A stretch of DNA of 48,766 nucleotides from Saccoglossus kowalevskii (lineage: Eukaryota > Hemichordata > Enteropneusta > Harrimaniidae), in the NCBI RefSeq assembly GCF_000003605.2, contig NW_003109440.1:1-48766 (forward strand), in the 5' to 3' direction. Below are positions 12,004-25,460 of this stretch, one piece after another. Position 1 is the first letter of the stretch; the number at the start of each line of letters is the position of its first letter. Below the pieces are notes generated by a model that was not told the origin of the DNA, made no database searches, and worked only from the letters and a program-made list of their open reading frames with translations. Both the position numbers and the translations under genes were made by a program.

Positions 12004-12255
12004 TTATTCCAATAATCTCAGAAATTGAGGTTATTTCCTGGAGTGATGGTGTGATAAATGTGGCATGTGTAGATACAGCCAATCCAGAGTCAGATCATTA
12101 TGAATGGGAAGCTGAGAATGGACAGACTGGTACTACAAATGTGAACACATGGGAACTTAACGATACTGGATATGATGCTCAAGAAGAGATTACATGTACA
12201 GCTACAAACACTATGGGATCTAGTGAACCATATATCCAAATAGTCCACAAACCAT
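12004..12255 (+). CDS. Ig-domain exon, copy 2
   Basis: This exon matches the majority protein sequence, with Glu36, Glu38 and His82. It has Cys22, Trp35 and Cys65 and is phase 1-1. The acceptor ttcctcag ends at 12003 and the donor gtaagtat starts at 12256. The intron from copy 1 would be 7751 bp and is almost all satellite. Confidence 0.85.
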
Positions 12256-14332
12256 GTAAGTATACAATATGTTCACATGATAGTGACATCAGAGGCAATA
12301 CGTACAGCTACAAACACTATGGGATCTAGTACACCGTATATCCAAATAGTCTACAAACCATGTAAGTATACAATATGTTCACATCATAGTGACATCAGAG
12401 GCAATATGTACAGCTACAAACATTATGGGATCTAGTACACTATATACACAAATAGTCTACAAACATGTGAGTATACAATGTGTTCACATTATAGTGACAT
12501 CAGAGGCAATATGTACAGCTACAAACACTATGGGATCTAGTACACTATATACACAAATAGTCCACAAACCATGTGAGTATACAATGTGTTCACATTACAG
12601 TTACATCAGAGGCAATATGTACAGCTACAAACACTATAGGATCTAGTACACTATATACAGACATAGTCTACAAACCATGTGAGTATACAATGTGTTCACA
12701 TTACAGTTACATCAGAGGCAATATGTACAGCTACAAACACTATGGGATCTAGTACACTATATACACAAACAGTCTACAAACCATGTGAGTATACAATGTG
12801 TTCACATTATAGTGACAACAGAGGCAATATGTACAGCTACAAACACTATGGGATCTTGTACACTATATACACAACTAGTTTACAAACCATGTGAGTATAC
12901 AATGTGTTCACATTATAGTGACAACAGAGGCAATATGTACAGCTACAAACACTATGGGATCTAGTACACAATATACACAAATAGTTTACAAACCATGTGA
13001 GTATACAATGTGTTCACATTATAGTGACATCAGAGGCAATATGTACAGCTACAAACACTATGGGATCTAGTACACTATATACACAAATAGTCTACAAACC
13101 ATGTGAGTATACAATGTGTTCACATTATAGTTACATCAGAGGCAATATGTACAGCTACAAACACTATGGGATCTAGTACACTATATACACAAATAGTCTA
13201 CAAACCATGTGAGTATACAATGTGTTCACATTATAGTGACATCAGAGGCAATATGTACAGCTACAAACACTATGGGATCTAGTACACTATATACTCAAAT
13301 AGTCTACAAACCATGTGAGTATACAATGTGTTCACATTATAGTGACATCAGAGGCAATATGTACAGCTACAAACACTATGGGATCTAGTACACTATATAC
13401 ACAAATTGTTTACAAACCATGTGAGTATACAATGTGTTCACACTATAGTGACATCAGAGGCAATATGTACAGCTACAAACACTATGGGATCTAGTACACA
13501 ATATACCAAAATAGTCTACAAACCATGTAAGTATACAATGTGTTCACATCATAGAGACATCAGAGGCAATATGTACAGCTACACAGACTATGGGATCTAG
13601 TACACAATATACCAAAATAGTCTACAAACCATGTAAGTATACAATGTGTTCACATCATAGAGACATCAGAGGCAATATGTACAGCTACAAACACTATGGG
13701 ATCTAGTACACTAAATACACACATAGTCTACAAACCATGTGAGTATACAATGTGTTCACATGATAGAGACATCAGAGGCAATATGTAAAGCTACAAACAC
13801 TATGGGATCTAGTACACTATATACACAAATAGTCTACAAACCATGTGAGTATACAATGTGTTCACATTATAGTGACATCAGAGGCAATATGTACAGCTAC
13901 ACACACTATGGGATCTAGTACACTATATACACAAATAGTTTACAAACCATGCCTGTATGCAATGTGTTCACATTATAGTTACATCAGAGGCAATATGTAC
14001 AGCTACAAACACTATGGGATTTAGTACACTATATACACAAATAGTTTACAAACCATATAAGTATACAATGTGTTCACATTATAGTGACATCAGAGGCAAT
14101 ACGTACAGCTACAAACACTATGGGATCTAGTACACTATATACACAAGTAGTATACAAACCATGTGAGTATACACTGTGTTCACATTATAGTGACATCAGA
14201 GACAATATGTACAGCTACAAACACTATGGGATCTAGTACACTATATACACAAATAGTTTACAAACCATTTGAGTATACAATGTGTTCACATTATAGTGAC
14301 AACAGAGGCAATATGTACAGCTACAAACACTA

Positions 14333-14680
14333 TGGCATCTAGTACACTATATACAAATAGTTTACAAACCATGTGAGTATACAATGTGTTCACATCATAG
14401 TGACAACAGAGGCAATATGTACAGCTACAAACACTATGGGATCTAGTACACTATATACACAAATAGTCTACAAACCATGTAAGTATACAATGTGTTCACA
14501 TTATAGTGACATTAAAGGCAATATGTACAGCTACAAATACTATACGATCTAGTACACTATATACACAAATAGTCTACAAACCATGTGAGTATACAATGTG
14601 TTCACATTCTAGTTACATCAGAGGCAATATGTACAGCTACAAACACTATGGGATCTAGTACACTATATACACAAACAGTC
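14333..14680 (+). repeat. Scar of a lost module (ghost 1)
   Basis: The 104-bp monomer tatggcatctag lies exactly 272 bp before modules 2, 4, 5, 6, 7 and 8. Here it starts at 14333, which predicts a module at 14605. The second marker, tacgatctag (14543), is 62 bp before that point, as in the intact units. Instead of ttggaaagg the satellite continues with the post-exon signature (agttacatcag, then acaaacagtctac, then gggatcttgtacac). The simplest reading is unequal crossing-over that removed one module with its Ig exon. Confidence 0.8.
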
Positions 14681-15479
14681 TACAAACCATGTGAGTATAC
14701 AATGTGTTCACATTATAGTGACAACAGAGGCAATATGTACAGCTGCAAACACTATGGGATCTTGTACACTATATACACAAATAGTTTACAAACCATGTGA
14801 GTATACAATGTGTTCACAATATAGTGACAACAGAGGCAATATGTACAGCTACAAACACTATGGGATCTAGTACACAATATACACAAATAGTTTACAAACC
14901 ATGTGAGTATACAATGTGTTCACATTATAGTGACATCAGAGGCAATATGTACAGCTACAAACACTATGGGATCTAGTACACTATATACACAAATAGTCTA
15001 CAAACCATGTGAGTATACAATGTGTTCACATTATAGTGACATCAGAGGCAATATGTACAGCTACAAACACTATGGGATCTAGTACACTATATACACAAAT
15101 AGTCTACAAACCATGTGAGTATACAATGTGTTCACATTATAGTGACATCAGAGGCAATATGTACAGCTACAAACACTATGGGATCTAGTACACTATATAC
15201 TCAAATAGTCTACAAACCATGTGAGTATACAATGTGTTCACATTATAGTGACATCGGAGGCAATATGTACAGCTACAAACACTATGGGATCTAGTACACT
15301 ATATACACAAATTGTTTACAAACCATGTGAGTATACAATGTGTTCACACTATAGTGACATCAGAGGCAATATGTACAGCTACAAACACTATGGGATCTAG
15401 TACACTATATACTCAAATAGTCTACAAACCATGTGAGTATACAATGTGTTCACACTATAGTGACATCAGAGACAATATG

Positions 15480-15645
15480 TACAGCTACAAACACTTATGG
15501 GATCTAGTACACTATATACACAAATTGTTTTACAAAACCATGTGAGTATACAATGTGTTCACACTAATAATGACATCAGAAGGCAATATGTACAGCTACA
15601 AACATTATGGGGATCTAGTACACCATATATCCAAATAGGTCTACA
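15480..15645 (+). other. Noisy stretch with single-base insertions; possible assembly join
   Basis: Within about 160 bp there are extra bases in aaacacttatggg, ttgttttacaaaacc, cactaataatgac, cagaaggcaat, attatggggatc and aaataggtctac. Neighbouring monomers almost never contain such one-base insertions. The pattern resembles uncorrected long-read errors, and it ends where a post-exon signature begins without an exon. Confidence 0.6.
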
Positions 15646-17049
15646 AACCATGTAAGTATACAATATGTTCACATGATAGTGACATCAGAGGCAATACGTA
15701 CAGCTACAAACACTATGGGATCTAGTACACCATATATCCAAATAGTCTACAAACCATGTAAGTATACAATATGTTCACATCATAGTGACATCAGAGGCAA
15801 TATGTACAGCTACAAACACTATGGGATCTAGTACACTATATACACAAATAGTCTACAAACCATGTGAGTATACAATGTGTTCACATTATAGTTACATCAG
15901 AGGCAATATGTACAGCTACAAACACTATGGGATCTAGTACACTATATACACAAACAGTCTACAAACCATGTGAGTATACAATGTGTTCACATTATAGTGA
16001 CAACAGAGGCAATATGTACAGCTACAAACATTATGGGATCTTGTACACTATATACACACATAGTTTACAAACCATGTGAGTATACAATGTGTTCACATTA
16101 TAGTGACAACAGAGGCAATATGTACAGCTACAAACACTATGGGATCTAGTACACAATATACACAAATAGTTTACAAACCATGTGAGTATACAATGTGTTC
16201 ACATTATAGTGACATCAGAGGCAATATGTACAGCTACAAACACTATGGGATCTTGTACACTATATACACAAATAGTTTACAAACCATGTGAGTATACAAT
16301 GTGTTCACATTATAGTGACAACAGAGGCAATATGTACAGCTACAAACACTATGGAATCTAGTACACAATATACACAAATAGTTTACAAACCATGTGAGTA
16401 TACAATGTGTTCACATTATAGTGACATCAGAGGCAATATGTACAGCTACAAACACTATGGGATCTAGTACACTATATACACAAATTGTTTACAAACCATG
16501 TGAGTATTCAATGTGTTCACATTATAGTGACATCAGAGGCAATATGTACAGCTACAAACACTATGGGATCTAGTACACTATATACACAAATAGTCTACAA
16601 ACCATGTGAGTATACAATGTGTTCACATTATAGTGACATCAGAGGCAATATGTACAGCTACAAACACTATGGGATCTAGTACACTATATACACAAATAGT
16701 CTACAAACCATGTAAGTATACAATGTGTTCACATTATAGTGACATTAAAGGCAATATGTACAGCTACAAACACTATGGGATCTAGTACACTATATACACA
16801 AATAGTTTACAAACCATGTGAGTATACAATGTGTTCACATTATAGTGACATCAGAGGCAATATGTACAGCTACAAACACTATGGGATCTAGTACACTATA
16901 TACACAAATAGTCTACAAACCATGTAAGTATACAATGTGTTCACATTATAGTGACATTAAAGGCAATATGTACAGCTACAAATACTATACGATCTAGTAC
17001 ACTATATACACAAATAGTTTACAAACCATGTGAGTATACAATGTGTTCA

Positions 17050-17999
17050 TTGGAAAGGTGTGATTTATAGCTGATCAGTGTGTATAAATCTATGGTGTCA
17101 CATTTGATCGTCACTGAGGGAGTAACCTTGCAAAATAATCATTTAAACTGAAACACTTTAAGAGGCAATATGATTACAAATTATGTTCGCTTCATTTAAC
17201 AAGACAAATTGTGTGGCTCTCGATCGTTAATATCGGTAGAATCCGTCATTATATTTGAGTTGTCTGTGACCTGTTTCTAGCCAGTGACATCACCAGGTGC
17301 GCTATAGTATGGGTCTACGATTGATTGACTAAACCAGAAAGGGGGTGGGCCTGTTGAAACATTGTTATGTATGTGTAGGTAAACATGTATATAGCGAGAG
17401 TAATACAAAATATCACGTACGTAATACTAGTAAACACAATTACGAAATAATAAAAACAGATAGTAAAAATGAAATAAAAAAATAAATTCACGCAGTACAA
17501 TACATCAGATTTTTATTAGATTCTCTGATGTAAATTTTTGAACGGAAGGCCGTTCACAAGGTCCTGCTGTTATATAAACGTTAAATAAGCTCACTATCAG
17601 TGACAAAATGCGTATACCATTCTATATGTGAATGACCAGTTGAACGGCATTTCCTACTTATGCATGTATTAAATTTAGATTCATGTTTCATTCAGACCGT
17701 GTGACACTCCCGATAATTGATTATTTAGTGTTACCACAAACTATTTATTCTGTTTGTTTGTAGACGAACCCACAGTTAACGCTATCACAGAGAGTCCTCT
17801 CAAGAGATTTTTTTTAAATATGCCTTACACTGATAGAAATTGTATAGAACATATATTTTAACGGGCACCAAATTAGTGCGTTAGGAGATTTATTCAATGT
17901 TCTTGTGAATTAGGAGCATAGTATGAAAATAGAAAAAAAATTGTAATTCTGTGATGATCATCAAGTGTTTTCTAATGGTTTGTTCATGATGTTCCTCAG
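17050..17999 (+). repeat. Module copy 3, intron-like 5' part
   Basis: This 950-bp copy has the same layout. The CRE-like octamer is changed to TGACATCA (17285), cgtaataat is changed to cgtaatact near 17422, and the A-run before ttgtaattc is one base longer. The preceding monomers lack the 104-bp marker but keep tatacgatctag. Confidence 0.93.
17764..17861 (+). pseudogene. Decayed Ig exon start (copy 3)
   Basis: The acceptor ends at 17763. The phase 1 reading opens YEPTVNAITESP and stops at TAA 17859-17861. The distance to the intact exon is 236 bp, one more than in the other copies. Confidence 0.4.
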
Positions 18000-18251
18000 T
18001 TATTCCAATAATCTCAGAAATTGAGGTTATTTCCTGGAGTGATGGTGTGATAAATGTGGCATGTGTAGATACAGCCAATCCAGAGTCAGATCATTATGAA
18101 TGGGAAGCTGAGAATGGACAGACTGGTACTACAAATGTGAACACATGGGAACTTAACGATACTGGATATGATGCTCAAGAAGAGATTACATGTACAGCTA
18201 CAAACACTATGGGATCTAGTGAACCATATATCCAAATAGTCCACAAACCAT
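18000..18251 (+). CDS. Ig-domain exon, copy 3
   Basis: This is a majority-type Ig domain exon with Cys22, Trp35 and Cys65, phase 1-1. The acceptor ends at 17999 and the donor gtaagtat starts at 18252. No coding change from copy 2 was seen. The upstream intron would be 5744 bp. Confidence 0.85.
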
Positions 18252-19010
18252 GTAAGTATACAATATGTTCACATGATAGTGACATCAGAGGCAATACGTA
18301 CAGCTACAAACACTATGGGATCTAGTACACCATATATCCAAATAGTCTACAAACCATGTAAGTATACAATATGTTCACATCATAGTGACATCAGAGGCAA
18401 TATGTACAGCTACAAACACTATGGGATCTAGTACACTATATACACAAATAGTCTACAAACATGTGAGTATACAATGTGTTCACATTATAGTGACATCAGA
18501 GGCAATATGTACAGCTACAAACACTATGGGATCTAGTACACTATATACACAAATAGTCTACAAACCATGTGAGTATACAATGTGTTCACATTATAGTTAC
18601 ATCAGAGGCAATATGTACAGCTACAAACACTATGGGATCTCGTACACTATATACACAAACAGTCTACAAACCATGTGAGTATACAATGTGTTCACATTAT
18701 AGTGACAACAGAGGCAATATGTACAGCTACAAACACTATGGCATCTAGTACACTATATACAAATAGTTTACAAACCATGTGAGTATACAATGTGTTCACA
18801 TCATAGTGACATCAGAGGCAATATGTACAGCTACAAACACTATGGGATCTAGTACACTATATACACAAATAGTCTACAAACCATGTAAGTATACAATGTG
18901 TTCACATTATAGTGACATTAAAGGCAATATGTACAGCTACAAATACTATACGATCTAGTACACTATATACACAAGTAGTTTACAAAGCATGTGAGTATAC
19001 AATGTGTTCA
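18252..19010 (+). repeat. 106-bp satellite array S4 (about 7 monomers)
   Basis: This is the shortest array in the window. It is nearly just the post-exon signature joined to the pre-module signature (the 104-bp monomer with tatggcatctag at 18737, then tatacgatctag). It shows the minimum satellite seen between two modules. Confidence 0.97.
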
Positions 19011-19958
19011 TTGGAAAGGTGTGATTTTAGCTGATCAGTGTGTATAAATCTATGGTGTCATATTTGATCGTCACTGAGGGAGTAACCTTGCAAAATAATC
19101 ATTTAAACTGAAACACTTTAAGAGGCAATATGATTACAAATTATGCTCGCTTCATTTAACAAGACAAATTGTGTGGCTCTCGATCGTTAATATCGGTAGA
19201 ATCCGTCATTATATTTGAGTTGTCTGTGTCCTGTTTCTAACCAGTGACGTCACCAGGTGCGCTATAATATGGGTCTACGATTGATTGACTAAACCAGAAA
19301 GGGGGTGGGCTTGTTGAAACATTGTTATGTATGTGTAGGTAAACATGTATATAGCGAGAGTAATACAAAATATCACGTACGTAATAATAGTAAACACAAT
19401 TACGAAATAATAAAAACAGATAGTAAAAATGAAATAAAAAAATACATTCACGCAGTACAATACATCAGATTTTTCTTCGATTCTGTGATGTAAATTTTTG
19501 AACGGAAGGCCGTTCACAAGGTCCTGCTGTTATATAAACGTTAAATAAGCTCACTATCAGTGACAAAATGCGTATACCATTCTATATGTGAATGACCAGT
19601 TGAACGGCATTTCCTACTTATGCATGTATTAAATTTAGATTCATGTTTCATTCAGACCGTGTGACACTCCCGATAATTGATTATTTAGTGTTACCACAAA
19701 CTATTTATTCTGTTTGTTTGTAGACGAACCCACAGTTAACGCTATCACAGAGAGTCATCTCAAGAGATTTTTTTTAAATATGCCTTACACTGATAGAAAT
19801 TGTATAGAACATATATTTTAACGGGCACCAAATTAGTGCGTTAGGAGATTTATTCAATGTTCTTGTGAATTAGGAGCATAGTATGAAAATAGAAAAAAAT
19901 TGTAATTATGTGATGATCATCAAGTGTTTTCTAATGGTTTGTTCATGATGTTCCTCAG
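19011..19958 (+). repeat. Module copy 4, intron-like 5' part
   Basis: This 948-bp copy has a one-base deletion near the start (gattttagc). Other differences are ctataatatggg, gggcttgttg and aatacattcacg; the last lengthens a minus-strand reading frame that is not otherwise supported. Confidence 0.93.
19724..19821 (+). pseudogene. Decayed Ig exon start (copy 4)
   Basis: This is the same relic with Pro12 changed to His (agtcatctc). The stop TAA is at 19819-19821. Variation inside the relic fits relaxed constraint. Confidence 0.4.
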
Positions 19959-20210
19959 TTATTCCAATAATCTCAGAAATTGAGGTTATTTCCTGGAGTG
20001 ATGGCGTGATAAATGTGGCATGTGTAGATACAGCCAATCCAGAGTCAGATCATTATGAATGGGAAGCTGAGAATGGACAGACTGGTACTACAAATGTGAA
20101 CACATGGGAACTTAACGATACTGGATATGATGCTCAAGAAGAGATTACATGTACAGCTACAAACACTATGGGATCTAGTGAACCATATATCCAAATAGTC
20201 CACAAACCAT
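19959..20210 (+). CDS. Ig-domain exon, copy 4
   Basis: The encoded protein is the majority type. A silent change is present at Gly16 (GGC, near 20005). The acceptor ends at 19958 and the donor gtaagtat starts at 20211. The intron from copy 3 would be only 1707 bp. Confidence 0.85.
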
Positions 20211-22028
20211 GTAAGTATACAATATGTTCACATGATAGTGACATCAGAGGCAATACGTACAGCTACAAACACTATGGGATCTAGTACACCATATATCCAA
20301 ATAGTCTACAAACCATGTAAGTATACAATATGTTCACATCATAGTGACATCAGAGGCAATATGTACAGCTACAAACACTATGGGATCTAGTACACTATAT
20401 ACACAAATAGTTTACAAACCATGTGAGTATACAATGTGTTCACATTATAGTGACATCAGAGGCAATATGTACAGCTACAAACACTATGGGATCTAGTACA
20501 CTATATACACAAATAGTCTACAAACCATGTGAGTATACAATGTGTTCACATTATAGTTACATCAGAGGCAATATGTACAGCTACAAACACTATGGGATCT
20601 AGTACACTATATACACAAACAGTCTACAAACCATGTGAGTATACAATGTGTTCACATTATAGTGACAACAGAGGCAATATGTACAGCTACAAACACTATG
20701 GGATCTTGTACACTATATACACACATAGTTTACAAACCATGTGAGTATACAATGTGTTCACATTATAGTGACAACAGGCAATATGTACAGCTACAAACAC
20801 TATGGGATCTAGTACACAATATACACAAATAGTTTACAAACCATGTGAGTTTACAATGTGTTCACATTATAGTGACATCAGAGGCAATATGTACAGCTAC
20901 AAACACTATGGGATCTAGTACACTGTATACACAAATAGTCTACAAACCATGTGAGTATACAATGTGTTCACATTATAGTGACATCAGAGGCAATATGTAC
21001 AGCTACAAACACTATGGGATCTAGTACACTATATACACAAATAGTCTACAAACCATGTGAGTATACAATGTGTTCACATTATAGTGACATCAGAGGCAAT
21101 ATGTACAGCTACAAACACTATGGGATCTAGTACACTATATACACAAATAGTCTACAAACCATGTGAGTATACAATGTGTTCACATTATAGTGACATCAGA
21201 GGCAATATGTACAGCTACAAACACTATGGGATCTAGTACACTATATACACAAATAGTCTACAAACCATGTGAGTATACAATGTGTTCACATTATAGTGAC
21301 ATCAGAGGCAATATGTACAGCTACAAACACTATGGGATCTAGTAGACTATATACACAAATTGTTTACAAACCATGTGAGTATACAATGTGTTCACATTAT
21401 AGTGACATCAGAGGCAATATGTACAGCTACAAACACTATGGGATCTAGTACACTATATACACAAATAGTTTACAAACCATGTGAGTATACAATGTGTTCA
21501 CATTATAGTGACATCAGAGGCAATATGTACAGCTACAAACACTATGGGATCTAGTACACTATATACACAAATAGTTTACAAACCATTTGAGTATACAATG
21601 TGTTCACATTATAGTGACATTAGAGACAATATGTACAGCTACAAACACTATGGGATCTAGTACACTATATACACAAATAGTTTACAAACCATTTGAGTAT
21701 ACAATGTGTTCACATTATAGTGACAACAGAGGCAATATGTACAGCTACAAACACTATGGCATCTAGTACACTATATACAAATAGTTTACAAACCATGTGA
21801 GTATACAATGTGTTCACATCATAGTGACATCAGAGGCAATATGTACAGCTACAAACACTATGGGATCTAGTACACTATATACACAAATAGTCTACAAACC
21901 ATGTAAGTATACAATGTGTTCACACTATAGTGACATTAAAGGCAATATGTACAGCTACAAATACTATACGATCTAGTACACTATATACACAAATAGTTTA
22001 CAAACCATGTGAGTATACAATGTGTTCA
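20211..22028 (+). repeat. 106-bp satellite array S5 (about 17 monomers)
   Basis: All monomers after the first two are of GTGAGT type. The unit at about 20773 has a 2-base deletion (gacaacaggcaat). Unlike most units, the monomers following this exon lack acaaacatgtgag. The array ends with the 104-bp marker (21755) and tatacgatctag. Confidence 0.97.
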
Positions 22029-22979
22029 TTGGAAAGGTGTGATTTATAGCTGATCAGTGTGTATACATCTATGGTGTCATATTTGATCGTCACTGAGGGA
22101 GTAACCTTGCAAAATAATCATTTAAACTGAAACACTTTAAGAGGCAATATGATTACAAATTATGATCGCTTCATTTAACAAGACAAATTGTGTGCCTCTC
22201 GATCGTTAATATCGGTAGAATCCGTCATTATATTTGAGTTGTCTGTGACCTGTTTCTAACCAGTGACGTCACCAGGTGCGCTATAGTATGGGTCTACGAT
22301 TGATTGACTAAACCAGAAAGGGGGTGGGCCTGTTGAAACATTGTTATGTATGTGTAGGTAAACATGTATATAGCGAGAGTAATACAAAATATCACGTACG
22401 TAATAATAGTAAACACAATTACGAAATAATAAAAACAGATAGTAAAAATGAAATAAAAAAATAAATTCACGCAGTACAATACATCAGATTTAAATTAGAT
22501 TCTGTGATGTAAATTTTTGAACGGAAGGCCGTTCACAAGGTCCTGCTGTTATATAAACGTTAAATAAGCTCACTATCAGTGACAAAATGCGTATACCATT
22601 CTATATGTGAATGACCAGTTGAACGGCATTTCCTACTTATGCATGTATTAAATTTAGATTCATGTTTCATTCAGACCGTGTGACACTCTGCCGATAATTG
22701 ATTATTTAGTGTTACCACAAACTATTTATTCTGTTTGTTTGTAGACGAACCCACAGTTAACGCTATCACAGAGAGTCCTCTCAAGAGATTTTTTTTAAAT
22801 ATGCCTTACACTGATAGAAATTGTATAGAACATATATTTTAACGGGCACCAAATTGGTGCGTTAGGAGATTTATTCAATGTTCTTGTGAATTAGGAGCAT
22901 AGTATGAAAATAGAAAAAAATTGTAATTCTGTGATGATCATCAAGTGTTTTCTAATGGTTTGTTCATGATGTTCCTCAG
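22029..22979 (+). repeat. Module copy 5, intron-like 5' part
   Basis: This 951-bp copy has a 2-base insertion (cactctgccg near 22685). Other differences are agatttaaattag, gtgcctctcg and aaattggtgcg. Confidence 0.93.
22745..22842 (+). pseudogene. Decayed Ig exon start (copy 5)
   Basis: The acceptor tgtttgtag ends at 22744. The reading opens YEPTVNAITESP and stops at TAA 22840-22842. It lies 235 bp upstream of the intact exon. Confidence 0.4.
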
Positions 22980-23231
22980 TTATTCCAATAATCTCAGAAA
23001 TTGAGGTTATTTCCTGGAGTGATGGTGTGATAAATGTGGCATGTGTAGATACAGCCAATCCAGAGTCAGATCATTATGAATGGGAAGCTGAGAATGGACA
23101 GACTGGTACTACAAATGTGAACACATGGGAACTTAACGATACTGGATATGATGCTCAAGAAGAGATTACATGTACAGCTACAAACACTATGGGATCTAGT
23201 GAACCATATATCCAAATAGTCCACAAACCAT
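22980..23231 (+). CDS. Ig-domain exon, copy 5
   Basis: This is a majority-type Ig domain exon, phase 1-1, with the acceptor ending at 22979 and the donor gtaagtat at 23232. The intron to the next Ig exon would be 15177 bp, the longest in the window, and would contain about 134 further potential donors. Confidence 0.85.
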
Positions 23232-25299
23232 GTAAGTATACAATATGTTCACATGATAGTGACATCAGAGGCAATACGTACAGCTACAAACACTATGGGA
23301 TCTAGTACACCATATATCCAAATAGTCTACAAACCATGTAAGTATACAATATGTTCACATCATAGTGACATCAGAAGCAATATGTACAGCTACAAACACT
23401 ATGGGATCTAGTACACTATATACACAAATAGTCTACAAACATGTGAGTATACAATGTGTTCACATTATAGTGACATCAGAGGCAATATGTACAGCTACAA
23501 ACACTATGGGATCTAGTACACTATATACACAAATAGTCTACAAACCATGTGAGTATACAATGTGTTCACATTACAGTTACATCAGAGGCAATATGTACAG
23601 CTACAAACACTATGGGATCTAGTACACTATATACACAAACAGTCTACAAACCATGTGAGTATACAATGTGTTCACATTACAGTGACAACAGAGGCAATAC
23701 GTACAGCTACAAACACTATGGGATCTTGTACACTATATACACAAATAGTTTACAAACCATGTGAGTATACAATGTGTTCACATTATAGTGACAACAGAGG
23801 CAATATGTACAGCTACAAACACTATGGGATCTAGTACACAATATACACAAATAGTTTACAAACCATGTGAGTATACAATGTGTTCACATTATAGTGACAT
23901 CAGAGGCAATATTTACAGCTACAAACACTATGGGATCTAGTACACTATATACACAAATAGACTACAAACCATGTGAGTATACAATGTGTTCACATTATAG
24001 TGACATCAGAGGCAATGTGTACAGCTACAAACACTATGGGATCTAGTACACTATATACACAAATAGTCTACAAACCATGTGAGTATACAATGTGTTCACA
24101 TTATAGTGACATCAGAGGCAATATGTACAGCTACAAACACTATGGGATCTAGTACACTATATACTCAAATAGTCTACAAACCATGTGAGTATACAATGTG
24201 TTCACATTATAGTGACATCAGAGGCAATATGTACAGCTACAAACACTATGGGATCTAGTACACTATATACACAAATTGTTTACAAACCATGTGAGTATAC
24301 AATGTGTTCACACTATAGTGACATCAGAGGCAATATGTACAGCTACAAACACTATGGGATCTAGTACACCATATATCTAAATAGTCTACAAACCATGTAA
24401 GTATACAATGTGTTCACATCATAGAGACATCAGAGGCAATATGTACAGCTACACACACTATGGGATCTAGTACACAATATACCAAAATAGTCTACAAACC
24501 ATGTAAGTATACAATGTGTTCACATCATAGAGACATCAGAGGCAATATGTACAGCTACAAACACTATGGGATCTAGTAAACTAAATACACACATAGTCTA
24601 CAAACCATGTGAGTGTACAATGTGTTCACATCATAGAGACATCAGAGGCAATATGTAAAGCTACAAGCATTATGGGATCTAGTACACTATATACACAAAT
24701 AGTCTACAAACCATGTGAGTATACAATGTGTTCACATTATAGTGACATCAGAGGCAATATGTACAGCTACAAACACTATGGGATCTAGTACACTATATAC
24801 ACAAATAGTTTACAAACCATGTGAGTATACAATGTGTTCACATTATAGTGACATCAGAGGCAATATGTACAGCTACAAACACTATGGGATCTAGTACACT
24901 CTATACACAAATAGTCTACAAACCATGTGAGTATACAATGTGTTCACATTATAGTGACATCAGAGGCAATATGTACAGCTACAAACACTAAGGGATCTAG
25001 TACACTATATACACAAATAGTCTACAAACCATGTGAGTATACAATGTGTTCACATTATAGTGACATCAGAGGCAATATGTACAGCTACAAACACTATGGG
25101 ATCTAGTACACTATATACACAAATAGTCTACAAACCATGTGAGTATACAATGTGTTCACATTATAGTGACATCAGAGGCAATATGTACAGCTACAAACAC
25201 TATGGGATCTAGTACACTATATACACAAATAGTCTACAAACCATGTAAGTATACAATGTGTTCACATTATAGTGACATTAAAGGCAATATGTATAGCTA

Positions 25300-25460
25300 C
25301 AAATACTATACGATCTAGTACACTATATACACAAATAGTCTACAAACCATGTGAGTATACAATGTGTTCACATTATAGTTACATCAAAGGCAATATGTAC
25401 AGCTACAAACACTATGGGATCTAGTACACTATATACACAAACAGTCTACAAACCATGTGA
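25300..25460 (+). repeat. Scar of a lost module (ghost 2)
   Basis: tacgatctag starts at 25309, and 62 bp later (25371) a module should begin, as it does in seven of the intact units. The sequence instead continues cattatagttacatc, acaaacagtctac, gacaacag and gggatcttgtacac, in the order seen after an Ig exon. The last base before the lost module is 25370. The crossover lies between tacgatctag and agtctac (about 25318-25340). Confidence 0.75.

Larger units (their letters stand above)
12256..17049 (+). repeat. 106-bp satellite array S3 (about 45 monomers)
   Basis: The length is 45 monomers plus 20 bp. It starts with the usual post-exon monomers (cacatgatag, caatacgtac, then acaccgtatatcc). Inside are a module-loss scar at 14604/14605 and a second post-exon signature with no exon before it at about 15625-15790, directly after a noisy stretch at 15480-15645. 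The sub-block at about 13490-13990 (caatataccaaaatag twice, actaaatacacacatag, tgtaaagctac, tgcctgtatgc) recurs near 26150 and 43240. No other gene is seen. Confidence 0.97.
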
